Shown here: piece by piece, positions 41,985 to 52,699 of the stretch
How positions within the stretch are numbered: position 1 is the stretch's first letter
How the letters are laid out: every line of letters starts with the position of its first letter
Assembly: GCA_021292165.1 (NCBI GenBank)
Contig: CM037877.1
Span: forward strand, 110,111,858 to 110,175,857
Length of the DNA stretch: 64,000 nucleotides
Origin: Shinisaurus crocodilurus
Taxonomy: Eukaryota > Chordata > Lepidosauria > Squamata > Shinisauridae
Direction: 5' to 3'
Notes under the pieces: generated by a model
What the model saw: the letters and a program-made list of their open reading frames with translations, nothing else
The model's database searches: none
What the model was told of the DNA's origin: nothing
Made by a program: the position numbers and the translations under genes

Positions 41985-42515
41985 CAAAAAAGAGGAAGAG
42001 CAAAAGAAGATAACAAAAGAGAACACCAAATTGCATAATATTTGCATATGCTAATTTATATGTGTAGATGCAAATTTAGAAATAAAGATTAGTGGTGAGA
42101 GTGTTGGACTGGGACCCGGGAGATCCGGGTTCTAGTCCCCGCTCGGCCATGAAACTCACTGGGTGACTTTGGGCCAGTCACTGACTCTCAGCCTAACCTA
42201 CCTCACAGGGTTGTTGTGAGGATCAAATGGAGAGGAGGAGGAGGATTATGTAAGCCGCCTTGGGTTCCTTGAAGGAAAAAAGGTGGGGTATAAATATAAT
42301 AAATAAATAAATGAAATATGGTACATCTCACCAGAGTGTGGCAGACTTGTTACCAGGTGACCTGTGTGCCTTGCTTAGCCTGCTGTCCAAGTGCTGTCGA
42401 TGGGCAACTTCAAGGCCCAGCTGTTCCTTCTGATGGGTCTATCTATTGGATTTGTACTGAACAGCTCTTCACATGGAGGATGCCTTAAAAAAACAGGACA
42501 GTCCTGTATGTGTTT
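41985..42515 (+). repeat. Unclassified repeat R1, copy 3, carrying a SINE
   Basis: Left part: gcatatgctaatttatatgt, gatgcaaatttagaaataaa. Right part: aggtgacctgtgtgccttgc, agcctgctgtcc, aacaggacagtcctg. A tRNA-SINE splits it at 42091-42312, so R1 is older than that SINE insertion. Confidence 0.55.
42091..42312 (+). mobile_element. tRNA-derived SINE with L2-like tail, copy 3
   Basis: Lacks about 12 bases of the head (starts agtggtgagagtgttggact). It keeps the B-box-like gggttctagtccccg, gtgactttgggccagtcact, cagggttgttgtgaggatca and the tail taagccgccttgggttcctt, gaaggaaaaaaggtggggta, taaatata(AAAT)n. It appears the least diverged of the three copies. A short gaaata on each side may be a decayed target duplication. 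Confidence 0.85.
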
Positions 42516-42679
42516 TTCTGGTCAATAGAAAAATTTAAAGCTCCAGATTCTCTACTTCATGGCTCTGATCTCAGGGACCTTACCTGGAAAACACTCTCCA
42601 GGTCAAGATTCAGATATGCAATCTTTGGCCCTGGCCTGGTGGCCCTGACAGTGAAGCTCAAAGTCACACATTTCACACA

Positions 42680-42930
42680 CTGAATCTCCCATCCAAGTAC
42701 TTCACCATCCTGACTAGGCCACTAGAATGGGAAATGCAACATTGATCAAGCCTTCTTCTGAGCCAGGCCCACTGTTCCATCCAATCCAGTTACTGTCCAA
42801 TCTGGCTGGCAGCAGCTCTCCAAGGTCATTTCCCAGACATGAATTATACCCTTTTAAGTAGAGACACCAGTGATGGAACCTGAGGCCTTATATGACAAAG
42901 CACCTGGTACGTGCTACTTCACCATGTCCC
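42680..42930 (-). mobile_element. tRNA-derived SINE (second family) plus a 5S-like patch
   Basis: On the minus strand 42930-42755 reads aagcacctggtacgtgct-like head, caggttccatcactgg, cttggagagctgctgccagc, cctggctcagaagaaggc. Downstream, 42725-42685 contains gtacttggatgggaga, a 16-base match to the 5S box-C region, which may be a 5S-SINE remnant or coincidence. Confidence 0.5.
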
Positions 42931-42939
42931 TTTCTCCAT

Positions 42940-44015
42940 TCTAAGTACAACATTTAGAACTTTCATATTCTGAAAAACATTTTCAGAAAAGGTATAATGA
43001 TGCTTCTTTGAGTAGTTCCAGTTTTTTAGTTACTGTAGTTCTTAATATTTTCCATAGTGACAAGTACACAAAGAAACACTGCAGAATGTTTAGGGAAGCC
43101 TGAGGGATTGTTTATGAGCATTTATGCAGAGAGAGAGAGTGCCTCTGGGCCCTGATACTGCAATATGTTGCACTTGGTTGTGCCTGTCAAGAACTTCCTC
43201 CAGGCTAAGTAAGCCTCCTCAAAGGCATAACAATTCCTGCACACAACTATCAGCCTTGCAGCAATTCCTTCATGTTACTATGTATAGTTACAAATGTTGT
43301 GATTCTGATTAAGTTGTGACTGTCCTAGGAGGGTGGATTTTTATCCAAACCCCTCTTTCCCTCCCCCTTCCAAAACATTATGGTGCAGCTCACAGTTATA
43401 TGCCCTAGGCAAATTTGGATTGGTGACTAATAAATGCAAATGACAAATAAATAATACAGATTGCTTCATGCAACTGACTACTGTAGCCAAAGGAGGGGAA
43501 GGAACAGATAGTAGTCAAAAAGTAGGAGATTTTACTGGGATGGGGAAAAATTGATATAGAGGCTTGGGTCAGGGAGTACGATACAGAGCTCTGTGTCTAT
43601 TCCATGCAAAAGAAATAAAATAAAATGAAATGAAATTCAGTGGCTCAGCAATCCAGATTCTGTACCAACAAAAGCCAAATTCTGTCACCTTTATAAATTA
43701 TGGTGGCTGCATAATTTGTCTTACTTGGCATAATTTATTCTGCAACTTTTAACAAATTCACATAATTCTGGTTTTCTTAATCATAGGTAAGAAGCCATTC
43801 TTGGCACCAAAGTCTTACCTACAATAACCATGAAATATATTGGCCCAGGCGCAATACTAAACCATGATTTAGTACTGTGAATGAGCAGCAGCAGACCTTG
43901 AGCTTGTGTGCTCCTCCCCCACTCCAGTGCAGCCACAAGAAAGAGACTGAAAGCATCTGCTTCCTGGTTTAAACAAACCAGAGTTTATTGTTATGTCTGA
44001 ACTGGAAAATCTGGT
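42940..44015. other. No gene recognised
   Basis: Unique sequence. A possible decayed MITE (cgcaatactaaaccatgatt ... ttaaacaaaccagagtttat) lies at about 43853-43995. An A/T-rich taaaataaaatgaaatgaaa patch lies near 43617. Confidence 0.35.
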
Positions 44016-44521
44016 TAGTTTTATTTCATTTATTCGATTTCTATATCGTCCAATAGCTGAAACTCTCTGGGTGGTTTACAAAGATCAAAACCTTTAAAAC
44101 ACATTATAAAACCCGTATACATACAAAGATATAAACAAACAACACAGAGAGAGAACACATATATCTAAAAACTATTTTTAAAACAATCCAAACAAGAAAA
44201 ATTCAAGACCTGATTTAAACATCATTGTATGCTGCCAGATGCCTGAGAGAAGAGGAAGATCTTAACTGGCACTGAAAAGTTAACAATGTTGGTGCCAGGC
44301 GGGCCTCGTCGGGGAGATCATTCCAAAATTGGGCGGCCACCAGTGAGAAGGCCCCCTTGTTGCTGCCCTCTGAGTGTTGTGCCCAGGGATGTTGAAGAGT
44401 CCTTGGTCCCGAGTCCCGAGTCGAGTCCCGAGTCTTTGGACCCGAGTCTAGAGTCGAGTCTAGAGTCCGAGGTCCAAAATGGTGACTCGAGTCGAGTCCC
44501 GAGTCCCGAGTCCCTCCCAAA

Positions 44522-44619
44522 GCGGCGGCCCATGGAGGGAGCAGGAGGGTCTCCGCGAGAGGAAGAAGAGCTGCCCTTCCTCCCGCGGAGACCCTCCTGC
44601 TCCCTCCATGGGCCGCTGC
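44522..44619. repeat. Inverted repeat 1 in the hAT element
   Basis: 36-bp arms 44522-44557 and 44584-44619 with one mismatch, separated by 26 bases. The arms include ccatggagggagcaggaggg. Confidence 0.9.
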
Positions 44620-44878
44620 CGCTGCCGCCCTCACCTCCACGTCCGCCACCCTCACCTCACCGCTGCCGCCGCCCTCACCTCGCCACCGCCGCCGCCCTCA
44701 CCTCGCCTCTGCCGCCGCCGCCACTGCCCTCGCCGCCGCCACCGCCCTCACCTCCACCTCCGCCGCCCTCACCTCACCGCCACCGCTGCCACTGCCCTCG
44801 CCACCGCCCTCGCCTCTGCCGCCGCCGCCGCCGCCGCCCTCACCTCCTCCTCCGCCTCCGCCGCCGCCGCCGCCGTCA

Positions 44879-45102
44879 ACCTCGTCGCCATCGCCGTAGC
44901 ACACAGCACGCCGCGTCACGCCGCCAGCGCCGTCGCTCTGTTTTTGCCGGGGTTGCTGTGCTGGCGGCGTGACGTGGCATGCCGCGTCACACCGCTAGCG
45001 ACGGCGCTCTGTTTTTGAACCACAGCAACCCCGCCAAAAACAGAGCGACGGCGCTGGCGGCGTGACGCGGCGTGCTGTGTGCTACGGCGATGGCGACGAG
45101 GT
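44879..45102. repeat. Inverted repeat 2 in the hAT element
   Basis: 82-bp arms 44879-44960 and 45021-45102 with a single mismatch. The 60-base loop contains a further imperfect palindrome (gtgacgtggcatgccgcgtcac). The arms are CpG-rich. Confidence 0.9.
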
Positions 45103-46927
45103 CGGCGGCGGAGGAGGAGGAGGAGGAGGAGGAGGAGGTGAGGGCGGCGGCGACAGAGGCGAGAGCGGCGAGAGCGGCGAGTCCTTGGGCTCGAGTCCCG
45201 AGTCGAGTCTCGAGTCCCACATAAATTATTGGGACTCGAGTGGGACTCGAGTCAGAGGGGGGACTCAGTTGGACTCACGAGTCGAATCCCCGAGTCCGAG
45301 TCCCCATCCCTGGTTGTGCCTCCAGTGGGGATGGAGGAAGGCGTAGGGCAACTGAGCCAGAGTGTGTTTAGGGAGGGGCCAGGCACATGTCATCTGCAGC
45401 CTGGCCCAGCTGTGCTTCCTTGCCAATCAGCGCTGGCTTAAAAGACAGACCCCAAACACACTTCAGACGCTGGAAGCAATTGTTGTTGCAATCAGCTGTA
45501 GCCAGACGCTCTTGCCAGCTCCCGGACTGAGACTTGTGAATCTTGACTCCAGAATAACCTTGATGACTCTTCTGCCTGCTCCTAAACCAGTTTGTGTGTG
45601 CTAGATTTCGGATACATATTGTGACTTCTAACCTTGAACTATGATAATGACTATGGCTTATCTCTGGACCAGACTAATTTTCTCCCTCGGAGGAGGCACC
45701 CAGAGGATGACTTTAGATGATGATCGTAGTGTATGGGGATGCTTTTGCCAGGAGCGGCATTCCGTCAAGTATTGAGATCCCAAGTTGTGTAAGGCTTTAG
45801 AGGTCAAAACCAGCACCTTGAATTTGGCTTGGAAAATACAGGCAGCCAATGCAAGTGGGCCAAAATCTGTGTTATATGTTCAGACCTTCTGGTCCCTGTT
45901 TTCAATCTGGCCACCACATTTTGCACAAGCTACATCTTCTGAACCATTTCCAAAGGCAGCCCCACATAGAGCGCATTGCACTGATCTAGCTTTGTGGTTA
46001 CCAGAGCATAGACAACTGAAGCCAGATTATCCCTGTCCAGATATGGGCGTAGCTGGGCCACCAACCAAAGTTGGTAGAAGGCACTCTGTGCCACTGAGGC
46101 CACATGAACCTCAAATGACAAAGATGGTTCCAGGAGGACCCCCAAGCTACAAACTTGCTCTTTCATGGGGAGTGTTACTCCATCCAGAACAGATTGAGCA
46201 CCCGCCATCTGGTCAGAAGAACTACCCACTAACAGCATTTCAGTCTTGTCTAGATTGAGCCTCAATTTGTTAGCGCACATCCAGTCCATAGTCGCAGCCA
46301 GGCACTGATCTAGCACATCTACAGCCTCAACTAATGAAGATGAAAAGGAGAAATAGAGCTGTGAGTCATCAGCATTCTGATGACAATGCACTCCAAAACT
46401 CTGGATGACCGCACTCAACGGTTTCATGTAGATGTTAAATAGCATGGGGGATGAAACTGACCCTTGCAGAAACCCCATACTGGAGAATCCTTGGGGCCAT
46501 GCAATATTCCCCAAGCACCACCTTCTGGAGCCGACCATTCAAGTAGGAGCAAAACCACTGCAATGCAGTACCTCCCACTCCCAGCTCAGTCAATTGCCCC
46601 AGAGGGATACCATGGTCGATGGTATCGAAAGCCGCTGAGAGATCAAGGAGAATCAACAAGGTCATACTCCCCCTGTCTCTCTCCTGACATAGGTCATCAT
46701 CATCATACAGGGCAATCAAGGCTGTTTCCATGCCAAAACCCAGCCTGAACCACGACTGAAATGGATCAAGATAATCAGTCTCATCCAAGAGTGTCTGGAG
46801 CTGGTTGGCAACCCGCTCAAGGACCTTGCCCAGGAAAGGAACATTTGCCACTGGCCTAAAGTTGTTAAGGTTTTCTGGGTCCAGCAAAGGTTTAAACTAT
46901 GGTTTGTTGAAACAAACTAGGATCATA

Positions 46928-47119
46928 GACCACATGCTCTGCTTGCAGAAGGTCCAATCCCCAACATCTCCAGCTAAAATCATGTCAGGTACCAGGGCTG
47001 AGAAAATAAATAACGTACCTTTGCCTGTTACCCTGAATATCCACTTCCAGTTAGAATGGACAATACTGGGCTAGATGGTCCAGTGCTCTAACTGAGTGTA
47101 CCACAGCTTCATCTCTTCA
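46928..47119 (+). mobile_element. tRNA-derived SINE, second family
   Basis: gaccacatgctctgcttgca, gaaggtccaatccccaacat (B-box decayed), ccagctaaaatcatg, then gacaatactgggctagatgg and a tail ending cacagcttcatctc. It matches 17868-18195 in order. Confidence 0.65.
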
Positions 47120-47124
47120 TATGA

Positions 47125-48190
47125 AAGTAAGTTTCTCATGATTACAATTTTATGTACCCATTCCTGCAATGATAGCTCCTCCTTGGATGCTCAGAATTGC
47201 TGTGGAATCTTCCAGTGATGGTATTATTGTCATTATCTCCAGAATGCCTAGCTGAACTGGTCATACATACAGGCCTTGTTCTTGGATTTGTATGAGGGAA
47301 GGGGAATGAAGGGTAAACATTGAGGAAGATTAGTTTAAGAATGCCAGAGTGAAGAAGTAAGTTGTCACAGACATTTAAACATTCTGATTGAAGGAACCAT
47401 ATTAATGTCAATATAGAATCCCAAGGTTAGCAAGAGATAAAAGATGCCATCAGGAAATGGATAATATAATTGTAGGTTTATGCAGGACAAGGGTAGGATA
47501 CTGGGCATACCTAATACTTGACTGACACTTGTTGAGTGACCCCTATAGTGGTAGCTGCACCTACAGTGGTAGTTCCAGCAAGAAACCAGAGGTAACATGC
47601 TAGTGCAAACGTAGCCCAGTGGTAATATAGGAGCTTCCATGGGCAGTTCTGTGTCATCAGAGAAGGGCAATTTCCAACTCCCAGGACTAAGAGCCAAGGT
47701 ATATGGTAGTGTTCAGTGTGGTTGGCTGGCTCCCAGACTACCCTGGTAATATGCAATATCTTCTACCTCTGCAGTTTGACTTTATTTTGTGATTACTCCA
47801 TCATCAGTGACACCTTATTCATTTTGTATTGCTGATTCAGGTGTAGCCACCAGAGCAGTATAGGGAGCCTACTGTGGTGTAGTCATTCAGCATGTAAACT
47901 GGCTCTAAGGTACATGTAAATTGGATCTAAGATCCTCTTTACACGGATTGGAACCAGTATGGTGCCAGTTCCTCTATGGTTGTTCCTAGGTTGACTCCAG
48001 TCCCTGCAAAGTCTTCCACCCAAAAGGGTGAATTTGTTGTCATGCTTAGCAACCATGCAAACAATGCTTGCAAATGGGAGGTGCATCACATGACTGGTCG
48101 TAGGCCATGACAACAAGCACCCTATAGACTGAAGACTTTACATGTATCAGGACCAGAGCAAGAGCAACCAAAGGTGGGGTGTGTGTCTGA
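47125..48190. other. Nothing recognised
   Basis: Opposed short frames at 47142-47411, 47365-47697 and 47883-48116 have no domains. Weak inverted symmetry (gtacatgtaaattgg / actttacatgtat) spans about 47910-48145. Confidence 0.35.
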
Positions 48191-48194
48191 GGAT

Positions 48195-48485
48195 GAAACT
48201 AGATATAATGGCAGATGAAGGGCTGCTACTGAAAACAGCAGCTTCGTGTCTCCTTCTCTTATCTCCTCTGTAACATTTAGTGATACAAATTGTGTGATAT
48301 GATATCACCTGTGCATTTGCACACCCTGATGCACTTCATTGGCTCTGTGTGAAGCAGTGCAGTGGCAAAGCATCATGCATTTTATACCAATAGTTGTTGA
48401 TGTTACTGAGCAGAGAGGGATAATGAGATGTGAGGCTGCTGTTTTCAGCAGCAGCTTCACCTCTGTCATTACTGCAGTTCTAAAC
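48195..48485. mobile_element. Foldback MITE, about 290 bp
   Basis: gatgaaactagatataatgg, ggctgctactgaaaacagca near the left are mirrored by gctgctgttttcagcagcag and ctgtcattactgcagttcta at the right. The ends are diverged. Confidence 0.55.
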
Positions 48486-48780
48486 TCTCTACCGCTCTCA
48501 CTTCCACTCTAGTTCTTGTGTTGAAACGTTAAATTCAAGTTAATGTGCCCATGTAACAGACACAATCTTATATAGGAGTTTTCAGAGTGTTAAAAAGAAA
48601 ATGGAATAAATTGGCCAGAAGGATGCATATAGGAAACATGGAGAACACACTGCATTTAAATCAGCTGGTTAGAGCCTGGAGGAGGGTTGCTTGAAAGAAG
48701 AGCTTTTTCATTAAGGATTTTAAAAGTTTCCTATACATAAGTGCTATGTACAAAATGAGGGTGAGAGAGAAAATATAGAT

Positions 48781-48782
<2 letters not shown>

Positions 48783-48813
<31 letters not shown>
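48783..48813. repeat. (AC)n microsatellite
   Basis: About 15 AC units. Confidence 0.9.
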
Positions 48814-48818
<5 letters not shown>

Positions 48819-49173
48819 TATATTACTATTGTCCTCTTAAAATTATTCTGAGCTAAAATGGTATTTGTCTGATATTTCCTGTGGCTTATCAGCCCACCTG
48901 CCTACAACATTATTCATAGCAGGAAGTCATATCCTTCTCTTCTGGGAATAAACTGTCAGAAGAATATTTTGTAAAAATAAAATACAAATTGCATTGTATA
49001 ACTAGCTTATAGGTGGTAGCCGGAGGAGACCAATGCATAAACAGAGAGAGAGAGAAACACCTGATGAGTTTACCTGTGATGTGTGAAGAAGAAAGAGTCA
49101 GACTACAGTATGAATGTACCATAAGGACCTGTACATTTTATATTCTAGTTGTGCACAACCAGTTGCCTTAGAT

Positions 49174-49308
49174 CAGGGCTGGGCAACTTGTGGCCTTCCA
49201 GATGTTTTGGCCTATAACTCCCATCAGCCCTAGTTAGCATAACCAATGGTGAGGGATTGTGGGAGTTGGAGGCCAAAACATTTGGAGGGCCACATGTCAT
49301 CCCCCCAT
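49174..49308. mobile_element. hAT-like palindromic MITE
   Basis: cagggctgggcaacttgtgg, ccttccagatgttttggcct, ataactcccatcagccc is mirrored by gattgtgggagttggaggcc, aaaacatttggagggccaca. The same family as 18023 and 32322. The right terminus is decayed. Confidence 0.65.
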
Positions 49309-49639
49309 CTTAGATGATAAAACCTTTCAAGACAGTTCAATTGGGCAGATAAGAGTTGCAGAAGCTGATATACATCCATCCAGATGTGCGTCTGCATCAC
49401 CCACTCAAGCAGAAAGCTACTTCCCCACACGTATCTCCCTTGCTGGACTGGAGCAATTATGTATTTCAACTCACATGCTTTCAAAATATATTTAGCATTA
49501 GCCCTTCCCACACAGACACACAAATAAAACTCAAATGGGCCAAATCACTAGTTGAATCTATCCTTACTCCAAACTCCGTGCACACTCACACACCATGATC
49601 TGTGAGTTGGAGGAAATATGGATGTGCAAATCTTTTATA

Positions 49640-49740
49640 AATTTAAGATGCAATCCAATGCACAATTACCTGAGAGTAAGTCGCATTTAACTCAATGGGT
49701 TTTAATTCTAAGTATACATTCACAGGATTGCACTGTTACC
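49640..49740. mobile_element. ~80-bp palindromic MITE
   Basis: gatgcaatccaatgcacaat, ctgagagtaagtcgcattta, actcaatgggttttaattct, aagtatacattcacaggatt, gcact. Confidence 0.55.
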
Positions 49741-50049
49741 CTCCTAAATTTTTAGTCTTGTTTCTGGAAGATACTTAGGCAGTCTTTCCTCACCAGTAAA
49801 GTCGATTTCATATCTTAACAGCTAACCTACTCCATTGCCCAAATGTTTCATAGTTCTTTCCTTTCACCACTATAATGCCTATCTTAAATTTGCTTGACTT
49901 TGCAAAGTCAACAAGTGCAATCCATGGAATGTTGCTTGTCTAAATCCCATTGAAAACACTAGATCTAAACTACACATTGAATGTTTATATCCCACATATC
50001 TTAAAGAGACTAAAATCCTTATCCTATGCATGTTTTCTCAGAGGACTAC

Positions 50050-51115
50050 TGTTTGGTACTGCGGCTGTTGGTTTAAGGTGCCCCAAAGGTTTCCCTCCTG
50101 TCCCCTATGTTATTTAACATCAACATGAAACTGCTGGGAAAGGTCATCCAGAGCTTTGGAGTGAAATGACATGCTGATGACACTCAGCTCTATTGCTCTT
50201 TGTTACCTGACCCCAGAGTAGCAGCCAATACCCTTGAATGGTGTCTAAATTCAGTAATAGGCTAGATGAGGGTGAGCAAACTGAGATTAAATTAAGAAAA
50301 GACAGAGCTGTTATTGGTCAGTAGAAAGCCTGACTCAGGGACTGGGATTCAATCTGTTCTGGAAGGGGTTGCACTCCCCGTAAAAGATTCAAGCTTGGGA
50401 GTACTCCTGGATCCTATGCTGTCCCTAGATTTTCAGGTGGCAGCAGTGGTGAAGAGCATGTTTGCATAACTACATCTAGTGTGCTGGCTGTGGTCATTCC
50501 TGAGCCAGTCTGATCTGGTAACAGTTGTCATGCCTTGGTTACATCACAGCTAGACTATTGCAATGCGCTCCATGTGAGCTACCCATGAAGAGCATCTGGA
50601 AATTCCAATTGGTGCAAAATGTGGCAGCTAGGCTGTTAACCGGTGCATGGTATCATGATCATATCACCCCAATACTGGAAGATCTGCACTGGTTGCCAAT
50701 TGTTTTCCAAGCTCAATTCAAGGTGTTGGTTTTAACCTTTAAAGCTCTAAACGACTTAGGGCCTAGCTATCTGAGGGATCACCTATCTCAGTATGAACCT
50801 GCACAGTTGCTGAAATCAGCAGGAGAAACCCTTTTGAAGACACCCACACTTACATAGGCCCGCTTATTGGGCACAGTGGAAAGGACTTTCTCTTGTGTTG
50901 CTCCCAGATTCTGGAATGAACTCCCTCTGGAGCTACGACTGGTCCCCACTCTCTCTGCATTGAGGAAGAGGGTCACTTTTAAAAAAAATTGTTATGGTTT
51001 TTAAGGTTGTTTTATTATGTTTTTATTTGTTTGTGATTTGAGTTTTCTGACTTTTTTGTAAACCGCCTTGACTGGTTTTTCCAGGAAGGCGGTATAGAAA
51101 TGTATGTTTGAAATC
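50050..51115 (+). pseudogene. L2 LINE 3' part
   Basis: Frame-broken reverse transcriptase: SPMLFNI-like block at about 50100, a degenerate ADDTQLY at about 50170-50190, LVQNVAARLLTGAW (50610-50650), HDHITPILEDLHWLPIVFQA (50650-50710), LTFKALNDLGPSYLRDHL (50730-50785). The tail taaaccgccttgactggttt, ttccaggaaggcggtataga ends near 51105. The tail resembles the 3' ends of the tRNA-SINEs. An ~80-bp MITE (51125-51198) follows directly. Confidence 0.75.
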
Positions 51116-51221
51116 ATTTTTTAAAATAATAAATAGGAAAATCCCACTGTTTTCAATAGGACATACTCCCCAAAAAGTGTGTATAGGATTTTAACCTTTT
51201 TTGTTACTTTTCTTCATTAAA

Positions 51222-51530
51222 TGGGTTCCCACAGCACAACAACCCACACTCATGGTTGAGTATGGCTTGAGTGTGGGCTGCCATTGAACCGAGGTTGTTG
51301 TTGAACCATGGGTTGTTGTGTTGTGTAAACTCATGCTAACAAACCATGGTTTGTTAACCATGAACAAGCGGCCAAATAACAAACCATGGGTTCTCTTCAT
51401 GGGTTGTTTGTGGTTAACAAACCACGACATAACAACCCATGGTCCAACAACAGCCCAAGGTTCAACAGCAACTCACACTCAACCCATACTCGACCTTGAG
51501 TGTGGGTTGTTGCATTGTGTGAGCCCAGCC
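51222..51530. mobile_element. Foldback MITE with nested palindromes
   Basis: ccacagcacaacaacccaca near the left is mirrored by tgtgggttgttgcattgtgt at the right. The interior contains taacaaaccatggtttgtta (51337-51356), a perfect 20-bp palindrome, and more accatgg/ccatggt units. Confidence 0.65.
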
Positions 51531-51849
51531 ATTGAATGTACCAATTTTGTTTGCCACAAAATAATGGGTAGCAGATGGCAATCAAACCATCTTAGTAGAT
51601 GCTGAAGTTGAAAGTTGTACAGCAAATTAAATGGAAACTTGTCCAAGCCAGTTATTAGATTCCAGAACCTTAAAGGTTGTAAGCTTGCATTTGATTGACA
51701 AATTTAACAGCATTGTATGTTTTTCAGTCCTACTATTTCCCTATCTTAAGTCTGAAATAGTCACAGTACATTTATTTATATACTGCATTTTCCACAAATG
51801 TTATCAAAGAAATCTGAATACACAAAGTAAACAAACAATAACAGCAATA

Positions 51850-52018
51850 CAGTATTTTTCCATGTATAAGACTATACTTTTTCCTAAAATTGTTAGACTA
51901 AAAATTGAGGGTCGTCTTATACACGGAAGTAAGCCAAGGAGAGAACCACGCGGTTGCGAAACTGCCCAGTGGGGGGCGTCTTATACATGGGGGCATCTTA
52001 TAGACGGAAAAATACGGG
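51850..52018. mobile_element. Tc1/mariner-type MITE with TA duplication
   Basis: Starts cagtatttttccatgtataa and ends ttatagacggaaaaatacgg, flanked by TA (51848-51849 and 52019-52020; the right end may carry one extra g). gtcttataca occurs in both orientations inside. It is a small vertebrate mariner/pogo-like MITE. Confidence 0.65.
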
Positions 52019-52044
52019 TACATAAAAATAAGGATATCAATAAT

Positions 52045-52375
52045 AATGGGTTGGATCCACACTTAGTCATACTTAGAGTGGACCCATTGAGTAGTGTCCT
52101 ATTGTGCCCCTGCACTCATGGGAGCAACTGCTTGTGCAACAGGTCTTTTGTACTAAAAATAACCCAAAATGAACAGAAACACTCATTCGTAGAATGGGAG
52201 CTCCACTGACCTGTCCCAATCCGGAAATGAGTTTTTCCACTAATTTCTAGGGTTATTTTTAGAAGCACAAAAGACGCGCTGCACAAACAGTTGCTCCTGT
52301 GAGCACAACGGAACCAGTGGAGGCAGAGTTGATACTGCGCATTGAAATGTATGACTAAGTCTGGGTCCAGCTTAA
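52045..52375. mobile_element. Foldback MITE, about 330 bp
   Basis: gttggatccacacttagtca is mirrored by atgactaagtctgggtccag. gggagcaactgcttgtgcaa is mirrored by gcacaaacagttgctcctgt, and aaaaataaccc by ggttattttta. No coding content. Confidence 0.65.
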
Positions 52376-52624
52376 TATCAGAAACAATGCAATATGAAAC
52401 ATAAATATAAATATTTCAAAAATATATCTAACTATTCATTAAAAACATTTTTTTAATCATTCGAAGCAAAAACTCTACATAGATATTAAAATGCTACAGA
52501 ATACATAATCAACAATCAGCCCAGTAATGGCCTGAACTGAATTATACTGTTTGCATTTAGCCTAGAACTAAATTTTAAGCAACAAGTGTAAAAGAGTTGC
52601 ATAAAACAGCTGGGCAATGCTGCA

Positions 52625-52627
52625 GGG

Positions 52628-52697
<70 letters not shown>
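52625..52697. repeat. (GT)n-(GA)n compound microsatellite
   Basis: About 13 GT units (52625-52651) followed by about 22 GA units with one interruption. Confidence 0.9.
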
Positions 52698-52699
52698 TG

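Larger units (their letters stand above)
44384..45312. mobile_element. 929-bp GC-rich foldback hAT element with 8-bp duplication
   Basis: Starts cagggatg and ends catccctg, flanked by a perfect gttgtgcc on both sides (44376-44383 and 45313-45320). Subterminal zones hold many gagtcccgagtc / gactcgagtc motifs, likely transposase-binding arrays. Inside are two strong inverted repeats (44522-44557 with 44584-44619; 44879-44960 with 45021-45102) and GCC/GGA-rich tracts. There is no transposase. Long frames here (for example 44286-44972) are Arg/Pro/His low-complexity artefacts. Confidence 0.85.
44371..45683 (+). mobile_element. LTR-like insertion in L2, itself split by a hAT element
   Basis: L2 sequence stops at ccctc (44366-44370) and resumes at ccctc (45684-45688), a 5-bp duplication like those of LTR retrotransposons. 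Without the hAT element the insertion is about 376 bp. It has gccaatcagcgctggcttaa (CCAAT box plus a TTAAAA TATA-like motif, about 45421-45442). It starts with TG but ends CT rather than CA, and no AATAAA is seen, so the solo-LTR reading is tentative. Confidence 0.45.
44020..46890 (-). pseudogene. L2 LINE, split by nested insertions
   Basis: The minus strand runs from DPENLNNFRPVANVPFLGKV (about 46885) through an LLILLDLSAAFDTIDHGIPL block, SPMLFNIYMKPLSA and a NADDSQLY version of the catalytic box (N in place of the usual aromatic residue; both Asp kept), to VPPPRE at about 45690. It resumes at 44370 with GAFSLVAAQFWNDLPDEARL and ends in UTR and tail at 44020. A 1.3-kb insertion (44371-45683) separates the two parts. 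Frameshifts between the coding parts, near 46435-46540, and the insertions make it dead. Confidence 0.8.

Noticed and set aside
44286..45018. Overlapping open frames up to 228 codons in the GC-rich region
   Set aside because: They encode Arg/Pro/His/Ala low-complexity runs from GCC repeats, exist on both strands, and lie inside a hAT element with clear ends.
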